From Carallia brachiata (lineage: Eukaryota > Streptophyta > Magnoliopsida > Malpighiales > Rhizophoraceae): 64,000 bases of DNA. The position numbers and the translations under genes were made by a program. Where the stretch lies: assembly GCA_021464245.1 (NCBI GenBank), contig JADCRB010000013.1:12063245-12127244 (forward strand), in the 5' to 3' direction. Position 1 is the stretch's first letter. Each line of letters begins with the position of its first letter. The notes under the pieces are model-generated. The model made no database searches. It saw only the letters and a list, made by a program, of their open reading frames with translations, and was not told the DNA's origin. Shown piece by piece: positions 1-10,585 of the stretch.

Positions 1-16
1 CGAGGAGGAAATATAT

Positions 17-1186
17 ATGGAGATCCCACCTGGTTATGCTACAAAAGTGGCTCCCAACGAGGTATGTAAGCTCAAGAAAGCACTCTATGGTTTAAAACAA
101 TCACCGAGGGCCTGGTTTGGAAGATTTACCAAAGTAATGGTTAGCATGGGGTATAAACAAAGTCAAGGAGATCACACTTTATTTATCAAACACTCAGGTC
201 CAAAGGAAGTCACTGCTCTCATTGTATATGTGGATGACATCATAGTGACAGGGAATAATCAGCAAGAAAGGGAAAGTTTGGTACAACACCTAAGGAAGGA
301 ATTTGAAATTAAGGAGCTTGGACAACTCAAATACTTCCTAGGAATTGAAGTGGCACGGTCCAAGACAGGGATTTTCATATCTCAGCAAAAGTACATCACT
401 GATCTTCTAAAAGATACAGGAAAGTTAGCATGCAAACCAGCCAGCACACCTATTGATCCCAATCACAAGCTTGGGGAAGCTGGAAGTGATGTGGCGGCAG
501 TAAATAGAGAGATGTATCAAAGATTGGTTGGTCGGTTGATCTACTTATCTCACACACGTCCAGACATAGCATATGCAGTAAGTATTGTGAGTCAATTCAT
601 GCATAACCCAAAGGAAACACATCTGCAGGCAGTCTATAGAATATTGCAATACTTAAAGGGAACTCCAGGAAGAGGAATACTGTTCAAGAAACATGACAAG
701 ATTGCACCTGAAGCCTATACTGATGCTGACTATGCAAGTTCAGTAATAGATAGAAGGTCTACATCTGGGTATTGCACTTTCATTGGAGGAAACCTAGTAA
801 CTTGGAGGAGCAAAAAGCAAAATGTGGTTGCAAGGTCAAGTGCAGAATCTGAATTTCGGGCTATGGCACAGGGGGTATGTGAATTACTATGGTTGAAGAT
901 TATCCTGGAAGACTTGAAGATTAAGTGGGATGGACCTATGAAACTCTATTGTGATAATAAGTCAGCCATCAGCATAGCACACAATCCAGTACAACATGAC
1001 AGAACAAAGCATATTGAAGTGGACAGACACTTTATCAAGGAAAAATTAGATGATGGTCTCATTTGTACTCCTTATGTGTCTTCACATTCCCAACTAGCTG
1101 ATGTGTTCACAAAGGGAATTGGCAATCCTCAATTTCAGATGTTAACTTCCAAGCTGGGAATGGACAATGTCTATTCACCAGCTTGA
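17..1186 (+). CDS. copia polyprotein C-terminal part: reverse transcriptase and RNase H
   Basis: This open 389-codon stretch is the end of a Ty1/copia pol polyprotein; its true start is outside the window, so the ATG at 17 is internal. The RT fingers/palm piece LKKALYGLKQSPRAWF is near residue 20, and the catalytic YVDD box (YVDDIIVTG) is near residue 71. RNase H follows, with AYTDADYAS near residue 238, the SAESEFRAMAQ block near 280, YCDNKSAISIAHNP near 314, and the family ending LADVFTKG. No stop or frameshift interrupts the frame, so this part has decayed less than the other retroelement genes here. It works in reverse transcription inside the element's particles. The family assignment is secure; whether the whole element is functional cannot be judged. 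Confidence 0.95.
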   Translation: MEIPPGYATKVAPNEVCKLKKALYGLKQSPRAWFGRFTKVMVSMGYKQSQGDHTLFIKHSGPKEVTALIVYVDDIIVTGNNQQERESLVQHLRKEFEIKELGQLKYFLGIEVARSKTGIFISQQKYITDLLKDTGKLACKPASTPIDPNHKLGEAGSDVAAVNREMYQRLVGRLIYLSHTRPDIAYAVSIVSQFMHNPKETHLQAVYRILQYLKGTPGRGILFKKHDKIAPEAYTDADYASSVIDRRSTSGYCTFIGGNLVTWRSKKQNVVARSSAESEFRAMAQGVCELLWLKIILEDLKIKWDGPMKLYCDNKSAISIAHNPVQHDRTKHIEVDRHFIKEKLDDGLICTPYVSSHSQLADVFTKGIGNPQFQMLTSKLGMDNVYSPA

Positions 1187-1403
1187 GAGGGAGTGTTAGG
1201 AAATAAGACTGATTTTCAGGCCTTAGAATCAATCAATTACATCAGTTAGGGATCCCTTCAATTATGGGAAATCCCTAATTGATGGGATTGACTGAATTTT
1301 AGGAAATCTCTAATTAAAGAGTTTCCTTTTGTAGATGAGTTGATACTTGTATATATTAGTGTGTAAAGAAGGAATAAAGTGTGTCAGTTTTTTCCTTCTC
1401 AAA
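1184..1403 (+). repeat. copia polypurine tract and 3' LTR
   Basis: The purine run GAGAGGGAG (1185-1193) lies directly before TGTTAGGAA at 1194, the expected 5' end of the 3' LTR. An inner palindromic pair (AGGGATCCCTTCAATTATGGG and similar) and the late run TTCCTTCTCAAATTG look like U3 to U5 sequence. The 3' end of the LTR is uncertain. I place it near 1403-1410 because the text turns into plain AT-rich DNA there. No second LTR copy is available for comparison. Confidence 0.7.
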
Positions 1404-1408
1404 TTGTG

Positions 1409-2716
1409 ATAATTAATATAAATATTATATTTATTGGCAAATTATACTTTTATTTGCGATTTTATATTTTATAAGCAAAACAGATGCAAAAGAAGTAATT
1501 GGAATGAATTTAGTTTTACTCAGACATATTTTACAGCCCACGTACTGTTCAGTTTTTCAACGAACAATCTGCAACTTGCACTCAAAATCCGCAAGACCCT
1601 TCAAAGATTCGTCCAGAAAGTCTTCGTGGAGCGTTGACCCCAACATCTCAAGCAACTTAAAGATTGAATCTTTCCTCTTCTTCTTCTTCTTCTTTGCAAG
1701 ATTCTGATTCTTGATCTCCTTTTTTTTTCACAGATTTTTTCTCCTTTTGCTTGGCCCAAAGCAGGTCAGGCACACAGAAATGTCACGCAATGTTGCAACT
1801 CGTGAACCTTTTTCTCCATTGTCTTCGTCCTCTTACAGTAGCTAACTTTTTCAGGTTTTTGGTCTTTCAAGTTCTTCATTCTTTGCCGGCTGTGAGATCT
1901 TCTTCTGATTAATTTTCGTAGGAAGCCTTTGGACTGTGTGTTTTAATAATTATATAGTGCATAAGAGGAAGGAACTTTTTCTTCTTTTCTGCTTACCCTG
2001 TTATATTAAGAAATTGATTCTTCAAGACATTGTGTTTCCTTGGCGTTAATGGATTTCTCTTTAAACGATGGACTCTATATTGGACCAAATTACTCTTACT
2101 TGTGTAGTTCAATTTACTGAAAGAATCCTGTGGAAGATCACGTTTTCACTAAAACATTTGGATTCGTGTGAAAGATCACGGGTTGGAATCCTGCCAAGAA
2201 TCGTATCTGACAGGACATGAATGCTCACAGATCCTCTAACGCATAGCCATGGTGGAGCCGGAGACCGAGAAGTGACTTCCTAACTCTGGCCACTAACTCA
2301 TAACTGAAGTTGCAGTTCGGATGATGACGTGATGTTAACTAGTTACAGGCGATGTGTTAGTTGTTACCACACCCAAATTATAAGGTGCGGCATGTCACAT
2401 TTTACAATTGGCTGTACGCTTGTTAACACGCCCAGTTGCGAGATATAAATTTCCCTAATTATAAAGCTTCAGAACCACAGGATAGATTTTACTAAATTGG
2501 AACTTATAGATAGCCCAAACAAGCAGGTGCATAAGTGAAAAGCAACACAGGTTTGATAGACTGCATAAACTACACTGATCAGCTTCTGCAATCAGCAGAA
2601 AGCAACACAAACTTATTGTCGGTACTACCAATTAAGCAAGATGCAATTGTCTAGACATTTCTTGTTCACACAGTAATGCAGCTTGTTGATGGTGATGCCG
2701 ATGCCCCCATGTTGTT
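1409..2716. other. intergenic stretch, no gene recognised
   Basis: This stretch is AT-rich with pyrimidine runs (TTCTTCTTCTTC near 1675-1695). No reading frame with recognisable protein similarity was found. The right end, next to 2717, is probably the 3' UTR of the minus-strand oxygenase gene. Confidence 0.5.
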
Positions 2717-4058
2717 TCATAGCTTAAAATGATCGAGGATGGAGACACCAGCTCCATGCTTGGTTTTCATGAACTGATTAAAGTAACTTATCAATGAAAT
2801 TTCCTGGTATAATGGAGGATTGGTGTCTGATAACAGCTCGTTTATCGGACCATAAAGCCTGTTTGATGGGTACGTATGTGTTGAGAAAAAGAATGCCACT
2901 GATATTCGCGGGCCATTGAGTTTGGATAGTACTCTATGCTCAGCACTGTTGAACTTCGCATTAGATACAAGCTGTTCCACAGAAAAACAAGACAAGTAAA
3001 TTGCCAATTAATCTAAAAATTGATGACTGAAGGAAAATTCTATTTAGAGTTACAAGGAATAAACTCTCACATAATCTGATGTAGTTAACTAACCATGGTG
3101 TGTTGTGTTTACCTGCAGGAGGTCTCCAATGTTAATTATAAAAGCCCCTGGAACTGGATTGATATCGACCCACTGATTCTGATGGAATACTTGGAGGCCT
3201 CCGATATGATCCTGGAGAAGGATGGTGATAAAAGATGGATCCTTATGTGGAGTGGCTCCAATGGTTAGGTGGGGCTCAGGGCAAGGTGGATAGTAATTGC
3301 AAACAATATAGTGGCCTTTAGCGCAGTCAATGTCTATCAGATGATTAGGCTTCAGGCCAAGGGCCACTGCCAGTAATTCAAATAGGGTAAGCCCCAAACC
3401 CTTTACTTGGGCTGAGTAACTGATTGTTATCTCCCTGCAAAACCATGAATACATTTGGGGTTGAAAAACTTCACTTGGGACCAGGATAGATGGGAAAAAA
3501 AAATGATCACCTGCAAACATCTGGAAATTCTTCAGGACTTGGTGGTTCTGGTTCCATGATAAAATAAGAAGTATCCCTCCAATTTACAGCCTTTGATTCA
3601 TAAAGATCACGGTTGCTGTGGTATTTCACCTTCTTCTCGTGATCGCGGGAATAGTACTTCGTTTTTTCCTCCCTGGGTAACTCATGGAATTTGTGGACTG
3701 ATTCAATCATTTTGTCAAGAACATCATTAGATATTCCATGATTGACAACTTGAAAGAACCCCCATGTCTCTGAAGCCTGCCGAATTTCTTCTACAATTTT
3801 GCTGCGTCCAATGCCATTTTCATGCAGACCTTTCAGGTCCACAACAGGAATTTGGAGATTAGTTAAATCTGATAGCTTGGATTCACAAGAGATCACTTCA
3901 TCGGGTGGCAAGGCAAAGATGGAAGGAATTTTCAATATTCCAGAATCCACAAGCCCTTTAACCCCCGCTTTTGATTCGTCAAAGGCCTTTAGGTCCTCTA
4001 TTCTATCATAGTATGATCCATCATTTGCTGAATGTAGTTTTGGCTGAGGGTTTTCCAT
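2717..4058 (-). CDS. 2-oxoglutarate/Fe(II)-dependent dioxygenase (ACC-oxidase-homologue type), three exons
   Basis: Family role: oxidation of a small molecule with 2-oxoglutarate, O2 and Fe(II), in the cytosol; the substrate is unknown. Deduced exons are 4058-3511, 3434-3113 and 2971-2717, with GT/AG borders (TTTGCAG|GTGATC, CTGCAG|GTAAAC) and phases that join without a break, giving about 374 residues. The N-terminal DIOX_N domain contains [11 protein letters not shown] and [13 protein letters not shown]. The catalytic domain has [17 protein letters not shown] (iron ligands H and D), SAEHRVLS (distal H) and [10 protein letters not shown] (the RxS that binds 2-oxoglutarate). The opening [24 protein letters not shown] is typical of plant ACC-oxidase-like proteins (1-aminocyclopropane-1-carboxylate oxidase homologues, deacetoxyvindoline-4-hydroxylase-like). 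I chose the ATG at 4058 because the frame upstream offers only a TTG and the length then fits the family. All key residues are present, so it is probably functional. Confidence 0.9.
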
Positions 4059-5091
4059 TTCGGTGCGGTTATTTCGAGCAAAAGGAAGTGACTTTCTGGG
4101 TGGCACAATAATGCTCTCAAGATCATTTGACAATATATGTGTGTTACATATTTTTTATAGATTCAAATGTTATCGGGCTTTGGACTTTTACGGTAGAAGA
4201 TTGATCAGTCATGAATTTGTTTTGTTAAAATAGCTTAATCACTTTAAATAATTTACTTGGAACTTATATTTCATATTTTTCTTAACATCTCCCGCTGACG
4301 TGGGATACTTTTTCTACTACTGCGAAGAATCATGCTTTTTTTTTTTTTTTACATTTAAAATAGTTAACAATTAATCTATTAAGTATTAGTGGAAGAGAGA
4401 AAAATAGGTCTAAAAATACTAAAAGATGTATACAATACTTTAAAAGGTAAAACCCTTTTTTTTTTAGATGGTCAAGAATGAATTCTTAATCCTATCCCAG
4501 CTTTATACTAGGCAGTGGCCACTCATGAAGAATCATGTTTACTTTCGTTACATATTGTATACTTTTATGTTTCTCAACTATTTTCCAATATATTTACTCA
4601 ATAATTAGTTACAAATAATAGTCCAAAGACAACAGCCATCACAATAGCGTTTGATAACGGAACAAAGTTTCCTTATCTGCTCGTTGCTCGAGGGAAATAT
4701 CATTGATGATTATATGGTTTTTGTCTTGTCTGTTAAAGAAGATCGAATATCAGGTCAATAAAGGAGTGCTCAGGCCTCCGGAGCTAGACAAGGACAAAGA
4801 AAAGAATTCAGCCTCAGATACTCGTACATTATTTTACATTGGTATTAGTTTGCGAAATTGTGTTTAAAAAATTATTTTGAAAATAATGATATTATAATTT
4901 TTAATAACAATATATATATTTTAAATAATAAAATTTTATAATAAAAAATATAAATATATTCTGTCAAACTAAAAATCACTAATCGGCCAAACTTTTCCGT
5001 TTTATATTATACTATCATGATGTATTTGCTGTCCCTACACAGTCTCCATTTTTAATCGTTATTATTCATCAATGAATTGGAAATGTGCACG
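4059..5091. other. intergenic, upstream of the 2OG oxygenase
   Basis: This is AT-rich DNA with several poly-A/T runs (near 4328-4350 and 4455-4465) and no recognisable gene. It should contain the promoter of the minus-strand oxygenase, but no TATA element could be assigned with confidence. Confidence 0.4.
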
Positions 5092-5099
5092 TAAAACTA

Positions 5100-6010
5100 C
5101 GGGGGGGATGACAACAAGACGGATTGGGTGCGGTGATGGCTACTCCAATTTTTGTCCTGATTTTTTGTTCTCATCTCATCCTTGTCCGTGTTTCCGTCCC
5201 GTCTCTGCAAAGAAACTAGACTATGGGTTAGATTGAACAAAAGCTATTTTTTTTTTTTAGAACAGATTGAACAAAAGATTTCACAGGTCGATAGAGATTC
5301 AAATATTTCTTACATTGATATACCATACAAAATTTGTACGACTTTGTAACATCTTTTTGTCACTGCTGTTACTTTTGACTGATTAAAGTTAAACACCATA
5401 ATGAAAGAAAGATTAACCAAAAAAAATGAATAGACTAATAAACAGAAATTCATAAAAATCACAAAAAAAAATAAACAAACAGCAAAACACAAGAAAATTA
5501 AAAAAAAAAAAAAAAAGGAAAAGAGAAGAAGAAACAGACGATGACTTACGATTTAGAATTTGAGTTTGTGTTTTTCTTTAGATTTGGCTTTGGATTTATC
5601 TTTAGGTTTGGAATCAGCTTTCCTTTGTTTTTTTTTTTTTCCCGTCTTTTGAGCGATGATCAAATTGTTCAATTGAGAATTTGGGAATGAGTGGGCGTCG
5701 GCTGATTGGTGTGCGTTGACGATGAGAGATCAAGTTTTGGGGTGTTAATTTCTTAAAATATCCTTTATAAATTATTATATAAATATTAGACAAAAGATAA
5801 AATAGTAAATTTAAAAACATGTAGGTAAAGGGGATATGTACGAGGACAGATACAAGGTGAAAATAATCAATTTCCTCCCTATCTACGCCCTGTTGAAAAA
5901 TTTGAAGAACAAGGATTCCTGCTTTGTTCTTTGGTCAAATTACATTAATCTCATACCTATCAGAATAGATACAAATAATTCTTGATAAATACGAATAAAA
6001 TTACCATCCT
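5100..6010. mobile_element. non-autonomous hAT-like DNA transposon with 8-bp target duplication
   Basis: The 911-bp segment is bounded by direct copies of TAAAACTA at 5092-5099 and 6011-6018, the 8-bp target duplication expected of hAT elements. The ends are imperfect inverted repeats: the left end reads GGGGATGACAA and the right end, on the other strand, reads AGGATGGTAA. The interior has no transposase. It has the guanine- and cytosine-run text near the left end (GTTTCCGTCCCGTCTC) common in such elements. A related sequence lies at about 12.3-13.7 kb. Confidence 0.72.
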
Positions 6011-6138
6011 TAAAACTATCTAACATCAAGCCAGTATAGTGGTAAAATGAGCTGCATTTGCAGATGGGGTCAGCAAATTGTATACCATGTATTCATATCA
6101 GAAATGTCTACCACAAGGAAAGTGACCGGGAGTGACGG

Positions 6139-6187
6139 AGAGGGAAGAGAGAGAGAGAGAGGGAGAGAGAGAGAGAGAGAGAGGGAG
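6139..6187. repeat. GA microsatellite
   Basis: Two runs of (GA)n are separated by GGGA interruptions. Confidence 0.95.
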
Positions 6188-6904
6188 ATTACGAGTCCCA
6201 TACGTTTTAATTTTTTTATTTATTAAAAATGTGTAAATCAATAAAATTTCATATATAACAGACTTAAAAAATATTTTTAAAAAATGTTATACTATGTTTG
6301 TTTTTTATGTTTTTGTATGATAGAATTTTTTTTTTTTTGTCTAAACCAACTAATATCTAGTCCATTAAACTGACAAATCTGGATCGACCCGAATAGCACC
6401 TCGAAGGACGGTAAAGGTCTAGCAGCAGGTATTTAACGTTACTACATTCTTAAAACTCGAAACTGAGACCTCTAATTAACTGAATTTAAATCTTTATTAT
6501 CTGAAACAGCGTCTACTGATTATGATGAAATCTTATACATAATTTACAATGCAGATACAAACTGGGCTGTGGCTCGGACCACTGTTTGAGCCATCATTTT
6601 TTTTTTCTTTTTTTAGAGGCCCAGCATAATGGCAAATAATGCATGCATAGCTACACCAGCAGGTCTGAGTCCAAAGTTTTGGGCTACTACAAAATAAAAC
6701 TTTCTTCCAGGCTGTCAACAAGTCTCATTCTGATATAAATTGAAGTACCAAGTTGCTGCTACCAGGCCCCAAATTTCCTACCTCCTAGAAAATATCAAGA
6801 AAAGAAACAATATTGCATTTTGCATCAGATTTAACTGATAAGGCACACATTACATAGACCTCTATTTTTATCCTCCATTGAATTGATACTCTCAACTGCA
6901 CACC
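6188..6904. other. intergenic and RAF1 5' region
   Basis: AT-rich DNA with short homopolymer runs. No gene was found. The last 200 bases should hold the promoter and 5' leader of the Rubisco accumulation factor gene, but no clear TATA box was assigned. Confidence 0.4.
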
Positions 6905-8290
6905 ATGCTTTCTGCAACTATGAACACACCATGCCAAAAGCCACTTCCTTTTTGCAACCAAAATAGACCCTTTTCTTCTGCTTTCCTAAACCCATATCCT
7001 CTTCTCTTCATTAACAATTTTCCACACTCTTCATCCACTAAAACCTCTCCTAAACCAAAACCCATATCAGCAACACTTATACCATCCACTCCTCCACCGC
7101 CTTCAAATCAACAACTTTACCAGCCATTTAGGCCACCCCCATCTCCTCTTCCCTCCCAATTCCGCTCCCTCGACGTTCTCGGCCGCCTCGACGTCCTCGC
7201 CAACCGCCTTGGTCGCTGGTACGAGTATGCACCTCTGATCAGCTCCCTTATTCAGGAAGGATTCACCCCTCCGTCCATTGAAGAATCCACCGGAATTGCT
7301 GGGGTTGAGCAGAACCGCCTGGTGGTTGCTGCACAGGTTCGTGACTCTCTTGTTCAATCTAACACCGACCCTGATATTGTAGCTGAATTTGATACTGGTG
7401 GTGCGGAATTGTTGTATGAGATTAGGCTTCTGAGTGCTAGAGAGAGGGCGGCTGCCGCTACGTACATTATCCAGCACCGGATGGACGCCAAGGGTGCGCA
7501 GGATTTGGCCCGGTCCATAAAGGATTTTCCTCGTAGACGTGGGGATAAGGGTTGGGAGAACTTTGAGTATAGACTTCCTGGAGATTGCCTGTCTTTTATG
7601 TATTTTAGGCAGGCCGGAGAGCATAAGAACCCGTCGGAACCAAGAACTAATTTTTTGGAGATGGCATTGGAGGTTGCAGAGTCAGAAAAGGCGAAAAGTG
7701 CGGTCTTGAAGGAGATAGAAGGGGAGAGTGGGGAAGGAGTAGAAAAAGATGAAAACTTGGAAGATGGGGTTCGGGTTCCTGTTGTGAGGATGCAGATTGG
7801 TGAGGTTGCAGAGGCGAGTAGTGTTGTTGTTTTGCCTGCTTGTAGAGCTGAGGAGAGGGAAAGGGAGGTATTGGAAGCACCATGGGAGTGTAAGAGTGAG
7901 GGTGAGTTTGGGGTTGTAGTGGCAGAGAAAGGGTGGACTAGGTGGGTGGTGCTACCGGGGTGGGCGCCCGTGGTGGGGTTGGGGAAAGGAGGAGTTGTGG
8001 TGGCATTTCCGGACGCGAGGGTATTGCCTTGGAAGGCGAATAGGTGGTATAAGGAGGAGGCTATTTTAGTGGTGGCTGATAGGGGGAGGAAAGAGGTGAG
8101 GGCAGATGATGGGTTTTACTTGGTGGCTGATGGTGGCAATGGTGACGGTCGTGGTGGTAAATTGAAAGTGGAGAGAGGCTTGGCATTGAAAGAAAGGGGT
8201 GTGGAGGAAAGTTTAGGGACTGTTGTATTGGTGGTTAGGCCACCAAGGGAAGAAACTGATGATCAGTTGAGTGATGAAGATTGGGAGTGA
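6905..8290 (+). CDS. RAF1: Rubisco accumulation factor 1, chloroplastic
   Basis: RAF1 is a stromal chaperone that binds folded RbcL dimers after the chaperonin step and helps assemble the L8 core of Rubisco. The single uninterrupted 461-codon frame fits the usual intronless gene of about 430-460 codons. Residues 1 to about 65 are rich in Ser, Pro, Asn and Phe with few acidic residues, as in a plastid transit peptide. The alpha domain spans roughly 87-205 (RSLDVLGRLDVLANRLGRW, GIAGVEQNRLVVAAQVRDSL, LLSARERAAAATYII). It is followed by RRRGDKGWENFEYRLPGDCLSFMYFRQ. A Glu/Lys-rich linker leads to the beta domain (about 305-445: VPVVRMQIGEVAEA, WTRWVVLPGWAPV). The final acidic tail is DDQLSDEDWE. 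The ATG at 6905 opens the frame; a second Met is at residue 6. No breaks were seen. Confidence 0.93.
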   Translation: MLSATMNTPCQKPLPFCNQNRPFSSAFLNPYPLLFINNFPHSSSTKTSPKPKPISATLIPSTPPPPSNQQLYQPFRPPPSPLPSQFRSLDVLGRLDVLANRLGRWYEYAPLISSLIQEGFTPPSIEESTGIAGVEQNRLVVAAQVRDSLVQSNTDPDIVAEFDTGGAELLYEIRLLSARERAAAATYIIQHRMDAKGAQDLARSIKDFPRRRGDKGWENFEYRLPGDCLSFMYFRQAGEHKNPSEPRTNFLEMALEVAESEKAKSAVLKEIEGESGEGVEKDENLEDGVRVPVVRMQIGEVAEASSVVVLPACRAEEREREVLEAPWECKSEGEFGVVVAEKGWTRWVVLPGWAPVVGLGKGGVVVAFPDARVLPWKANRWYKEEAILVVADRGRKEVRADDGFYLVADGGNGDGRGGKLKVERGLALKERGVEESLGTVVLVVRPPREETDDQLSDEDWE

Positions 8291-9350
8291 AACAAAAATG
8301 TAGGATTGCTGATAAGAAATTTGTCGCGATCAATGGGGATTAATACAGGTCATGTAGAATTTTAATAATGAAGGAAACTTGAACTTCATTTCGTAGGCAT
8401 GATTTCAATGCCTTGTAGCAAGAATCTTCTTTATCATCTCGCTGTTAGCGCTGCTGATCCTGATGCAGTTCTCTACTGTGTTATTTGCTGGGAAGCAACT
8501 AATTTTTTGTACCACACACAGTTTGTGATGCCTTCAGTGATTAAAAGTTCGATAGAAATAACTCATGAGCCTGTTGCAGTAATCTTTCTTTCTCTAGTTT
8601 TACTGGAGCATGTCACATAACTCACATTAGTAGTTAATGTTGGTGCCTGTGGTATTTTCCGAAAGAGGAGGAATCATTGGACTAATATAAGGTTTACGAT
8701 GCATTTCTTGCATTCTTCTAATCATTTCTATGCGACAGCCTTTTTTTTTTCCCTTGTATTGGTGATCTATTTCCCCTGAATCATGATTAGGCAAAACAAT
8801 GTTTAAGAACTCTATTGCAACAAGCCCTTTGGTTCTAGTGTTATTAGCAGGTTACCACTTACCAATTCTCCTATGTACCAAAAAAAAACCTTACCAGCCC
8901 TCGTTGTCACATTGGAGACAACATTGTTGATTTGGCTAGGGTTATGGCCTTGCACTATTAATGTTGAATACAACATGGTCTGATCTCAGGTATCAGTGAT
9001 TTTGAAAGCTCAAAGTTAAAATCCGCAATACATTATCTATAATTTTAACCCCTGAATTATTGAATTTTTGCCATAAATGAGCAAGAAACCTACTGTTACG
9101 GCCCAAGGACATGACATCAAAGATTTTAGCAGGATCCACGCTCCATTACTCGTAGATACAAATGACAGGAAAAGATTACAAGCATGTTTGAATATTCCAA
9201 TTCAAAAGGTTTGTCTAAAGTTGCCTGAGGAACTAATGCTGGCTCCCAACCCAAAAAACTTACATTTTGCAATAGGTAAATATATCCAAGACATCATCTT
9301 CAATTCCACCACGTTGTATTTCATCAAGAATTCCACTATCGGTCCTCTCC
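8291..9350. other. RAF1 and cyclophilin 3' flanks, no further gene
   Basis: The first 100-150 bases are probably the RAF1 3' UTR. The bases up to 9350 should include the 3' UTR of the convergent cyclophilin gene. Nothing else is recognisable. Confidence 0.4.
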
Positions 9351-9875
9351 TCAGTTCTCCAATATCTGGCCACAATCTTCGATGATGACAGGTTGTTTTG
9401 TTGTCCCACTTTGACTGCCAACCTTTTCCATTTCCTTAACAACACTATAGCCGTCAACAACTTTCCCAAAAACAACATGCTTCCCATCAAGCCAGGAGGT
9501 CTTCTCAGTGCAAATGAAGAATTGGGAACCATTAGTGTTTGGTCCTGCATTTGCCATAGAAAGAACACCAGGCCCAGTATGCTTCAAATTGAAGTTCTCG
9601 TCTGCAAACTTCGCCCCATAAATAGATTCTCCTCCAGTACCGTTGCCACGGGTGAAGTCTCCACCTTGACACATAAAGCTTGGGATAATTCGGTGGAAAG
9701 TTGACCCCTTGTAATGTAGTGGCTTTCCAGATTTCCCAATTCCCTTCTCTCCTGTGCAGAGTGCACGGAAATTTTCAGCAGTTTTTGGAGTAACATCAGC
9801 AAACAGCTCCATCAGCACTCTACCAGCTTTTGTCTTGCCAATAAGAATGTCAAAGAAAACCTTTGGGTTTGACAT
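9351..9875 (-). CDS. cytosolic cyclophilin-type peptidyl-prolyl cis-trans isomerase
   Basis: This enzyme catalyses cis-trans isomerisation of Xaa-Pro bonds and is a single-domain cytosolic type. The 174-residue frame has no N- or C-terminal extension. Conserved residues are present: the active-site block [16 protein letters not shown] (Arg, Phe, Gln), [16 protein letters not shown], the Trp in [14 protein letters not shown] that contacts cyclosporin, and the plant-type loop [16 protein letters not shown]. The two cysteines discussed as a redox pair in plant cyclophilins (RALCTGEKG and IEDCGQ) are present. The coding part is uninterrupted, as in plant ROC/CYP18-type genes. A splice junction 22 bases before the ATG (TTTTGCAG|TGTCTAG) implies an intron in the 5' UTR, described separately. 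No breaks; the identification is firm, but the exact family member is not known. Confidence 0.96.
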   Translation of the reverse strand: MSNPKVFFDILIGKTKAGRVLMELFADVTPKTAENFRALCTGEKGIGKSGKPLHYKGSTFHRIIPSFMCQGGDFTRGNGTGGESIYGAKFADENFNLKHTGPGVLSMANAGPNTNGSQFFICTEKTSWLDGKHVVFGKVVDGYSVVKEMEKVGSQSGTTKQPVIIEDCGQILEN

Positions 9876-10231
9876 CTTAAATAAACAAATCTAGACACTG
9901 CAAAACATCAAAGTTCAAAACAGAAAAAACATTTCAGTAATAATCCAATTCAAGAAGACTTCATATAAATTTGATCACTATCATCAAAAAAGTGCTTGAC
10001 AGACAAATTAGAATCAGAAAATTCCTTCCTCATTCTTGACAAACTGGATTTCAGCCCCATAATTGTTCATGAGACAAATTTCATCCAATTGTCCAATTAC
10101 TGCAATCGAAGTCCCAAACAACCACTCATGTAACGTGATGCTCAAATGCCAGGAAAAAAAGCCATTAGAAAAGCGAAAAATGCATTCTTTAACACTCATT
10201 TCACATACAATTCTCCAAATGGAGAAAAAAA

Positions 10232-10360
10232 AAATGTTGCAACTTGTTCGAGGCCTTGTCAAAACAAGAGATTTGGCAGGCACGGAGAATTGCTGTAATT
10301 ATTGCCAACCTTCAATGCAAATTACGCCATATATGACGTCCTTGCTCTGCAAATTGGCTT
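10232..10360 (-). ncRNA. H/ACA box snoRNA-like sequence, copy 1 (intronic)
   Basis: Read on the minus strand, 129 bases fold as hairpin-hinge-hairpin-ACA. The first hairpin is closed by GCCAA/TTGGC, with an upper stem ACGTC/GGCGT around an ATATAT loop and unpaired flanks that could form a guide pocket. The hinge contains ACAGCA, which fits the H-box ANANNA. The second hairpin is closed by GCAA/TTGC with an upper CTTGT/ACAAG stem. An ACA lies three bases before the proposed 3' end. It is in the same orientation as the cyclophilin host gene, as intronic snoRNAs are. The target RNA was not worked out. Confidence 0.55.
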
Positions 10361-10451
10361 AATAACATTCAATCAGGAATACAGACTGGACACACAGAAA
10401 AAAGAGAAATAAAGTAGCACATGTACTCCAGGCCAAATTTTCATACATTTA

Positions 10452-10585
10452 TAATGTAGCAACTTGTTCGAGGCCTCATCAAAACAACAGACGGATTCAA
10501 CAGGCACGGAGAATTGCTAACAGTTATTGCCAACCTTCAATGCAAATTGCGCCATTTTAGACGCCCTTGCTCTGCAAATTGGCTT
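10452..10585 (-). ncRNA. H/ACA box snoRNA-like sequence, copy 2 (intronic)
   Basis: This is a diverged second copy of the sequence at 10232-10360, about 90 bases upstream in the same intron. The outer stem GCCAA/TTGGC is kept. The upper stem of hairpin 1 is GCGTC/GGCGC where copy 1 has ACGTC/GGCGT, a compensatory A-U to G-C change. The second hairpin is closed by AGCAA/TTGCT, and ACA stands three bases before the end. The hinge lacks a perfect ANANNA box, and the upper stem of hairpin 2 is less clear than in copy 1. Confidence 0.5.

Larger units (their letters stand above)
1..1408 (+). mobile_element. Ty1/copia LTR retrotransposon, 3' part only
   Basis: This is the 3' end of a copia element entering from the left edge of the window. 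It holds the end of the polyprotein (RT and RNase H), a polypurine tract and the start of a 3' LTR. The stop codon, the tract GAGAGGGAG and an LTR opening with TGTTAGGAA follow each other without a gap, which is the usual copia layout. The 5' LTR, gag, protease and integrase lie outside the window. Confidence 0.93.

Noticed and set aside
10017..10090. possible C/D box snoRNA in the same intron (GGATGAA and CTGA words, minus strand)
   Set aside because: The C-box differs from RTGATGA at key positions and the terminal stem is weak.
10014..10283. 89-codon minus-strand frame upstream of the cyclophilin
   Set aside because: It lies in the deduced 5'-UTR intron and overlaps the start of the snoRNA-like copy. 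Composition and lack of any known domain fit chance.
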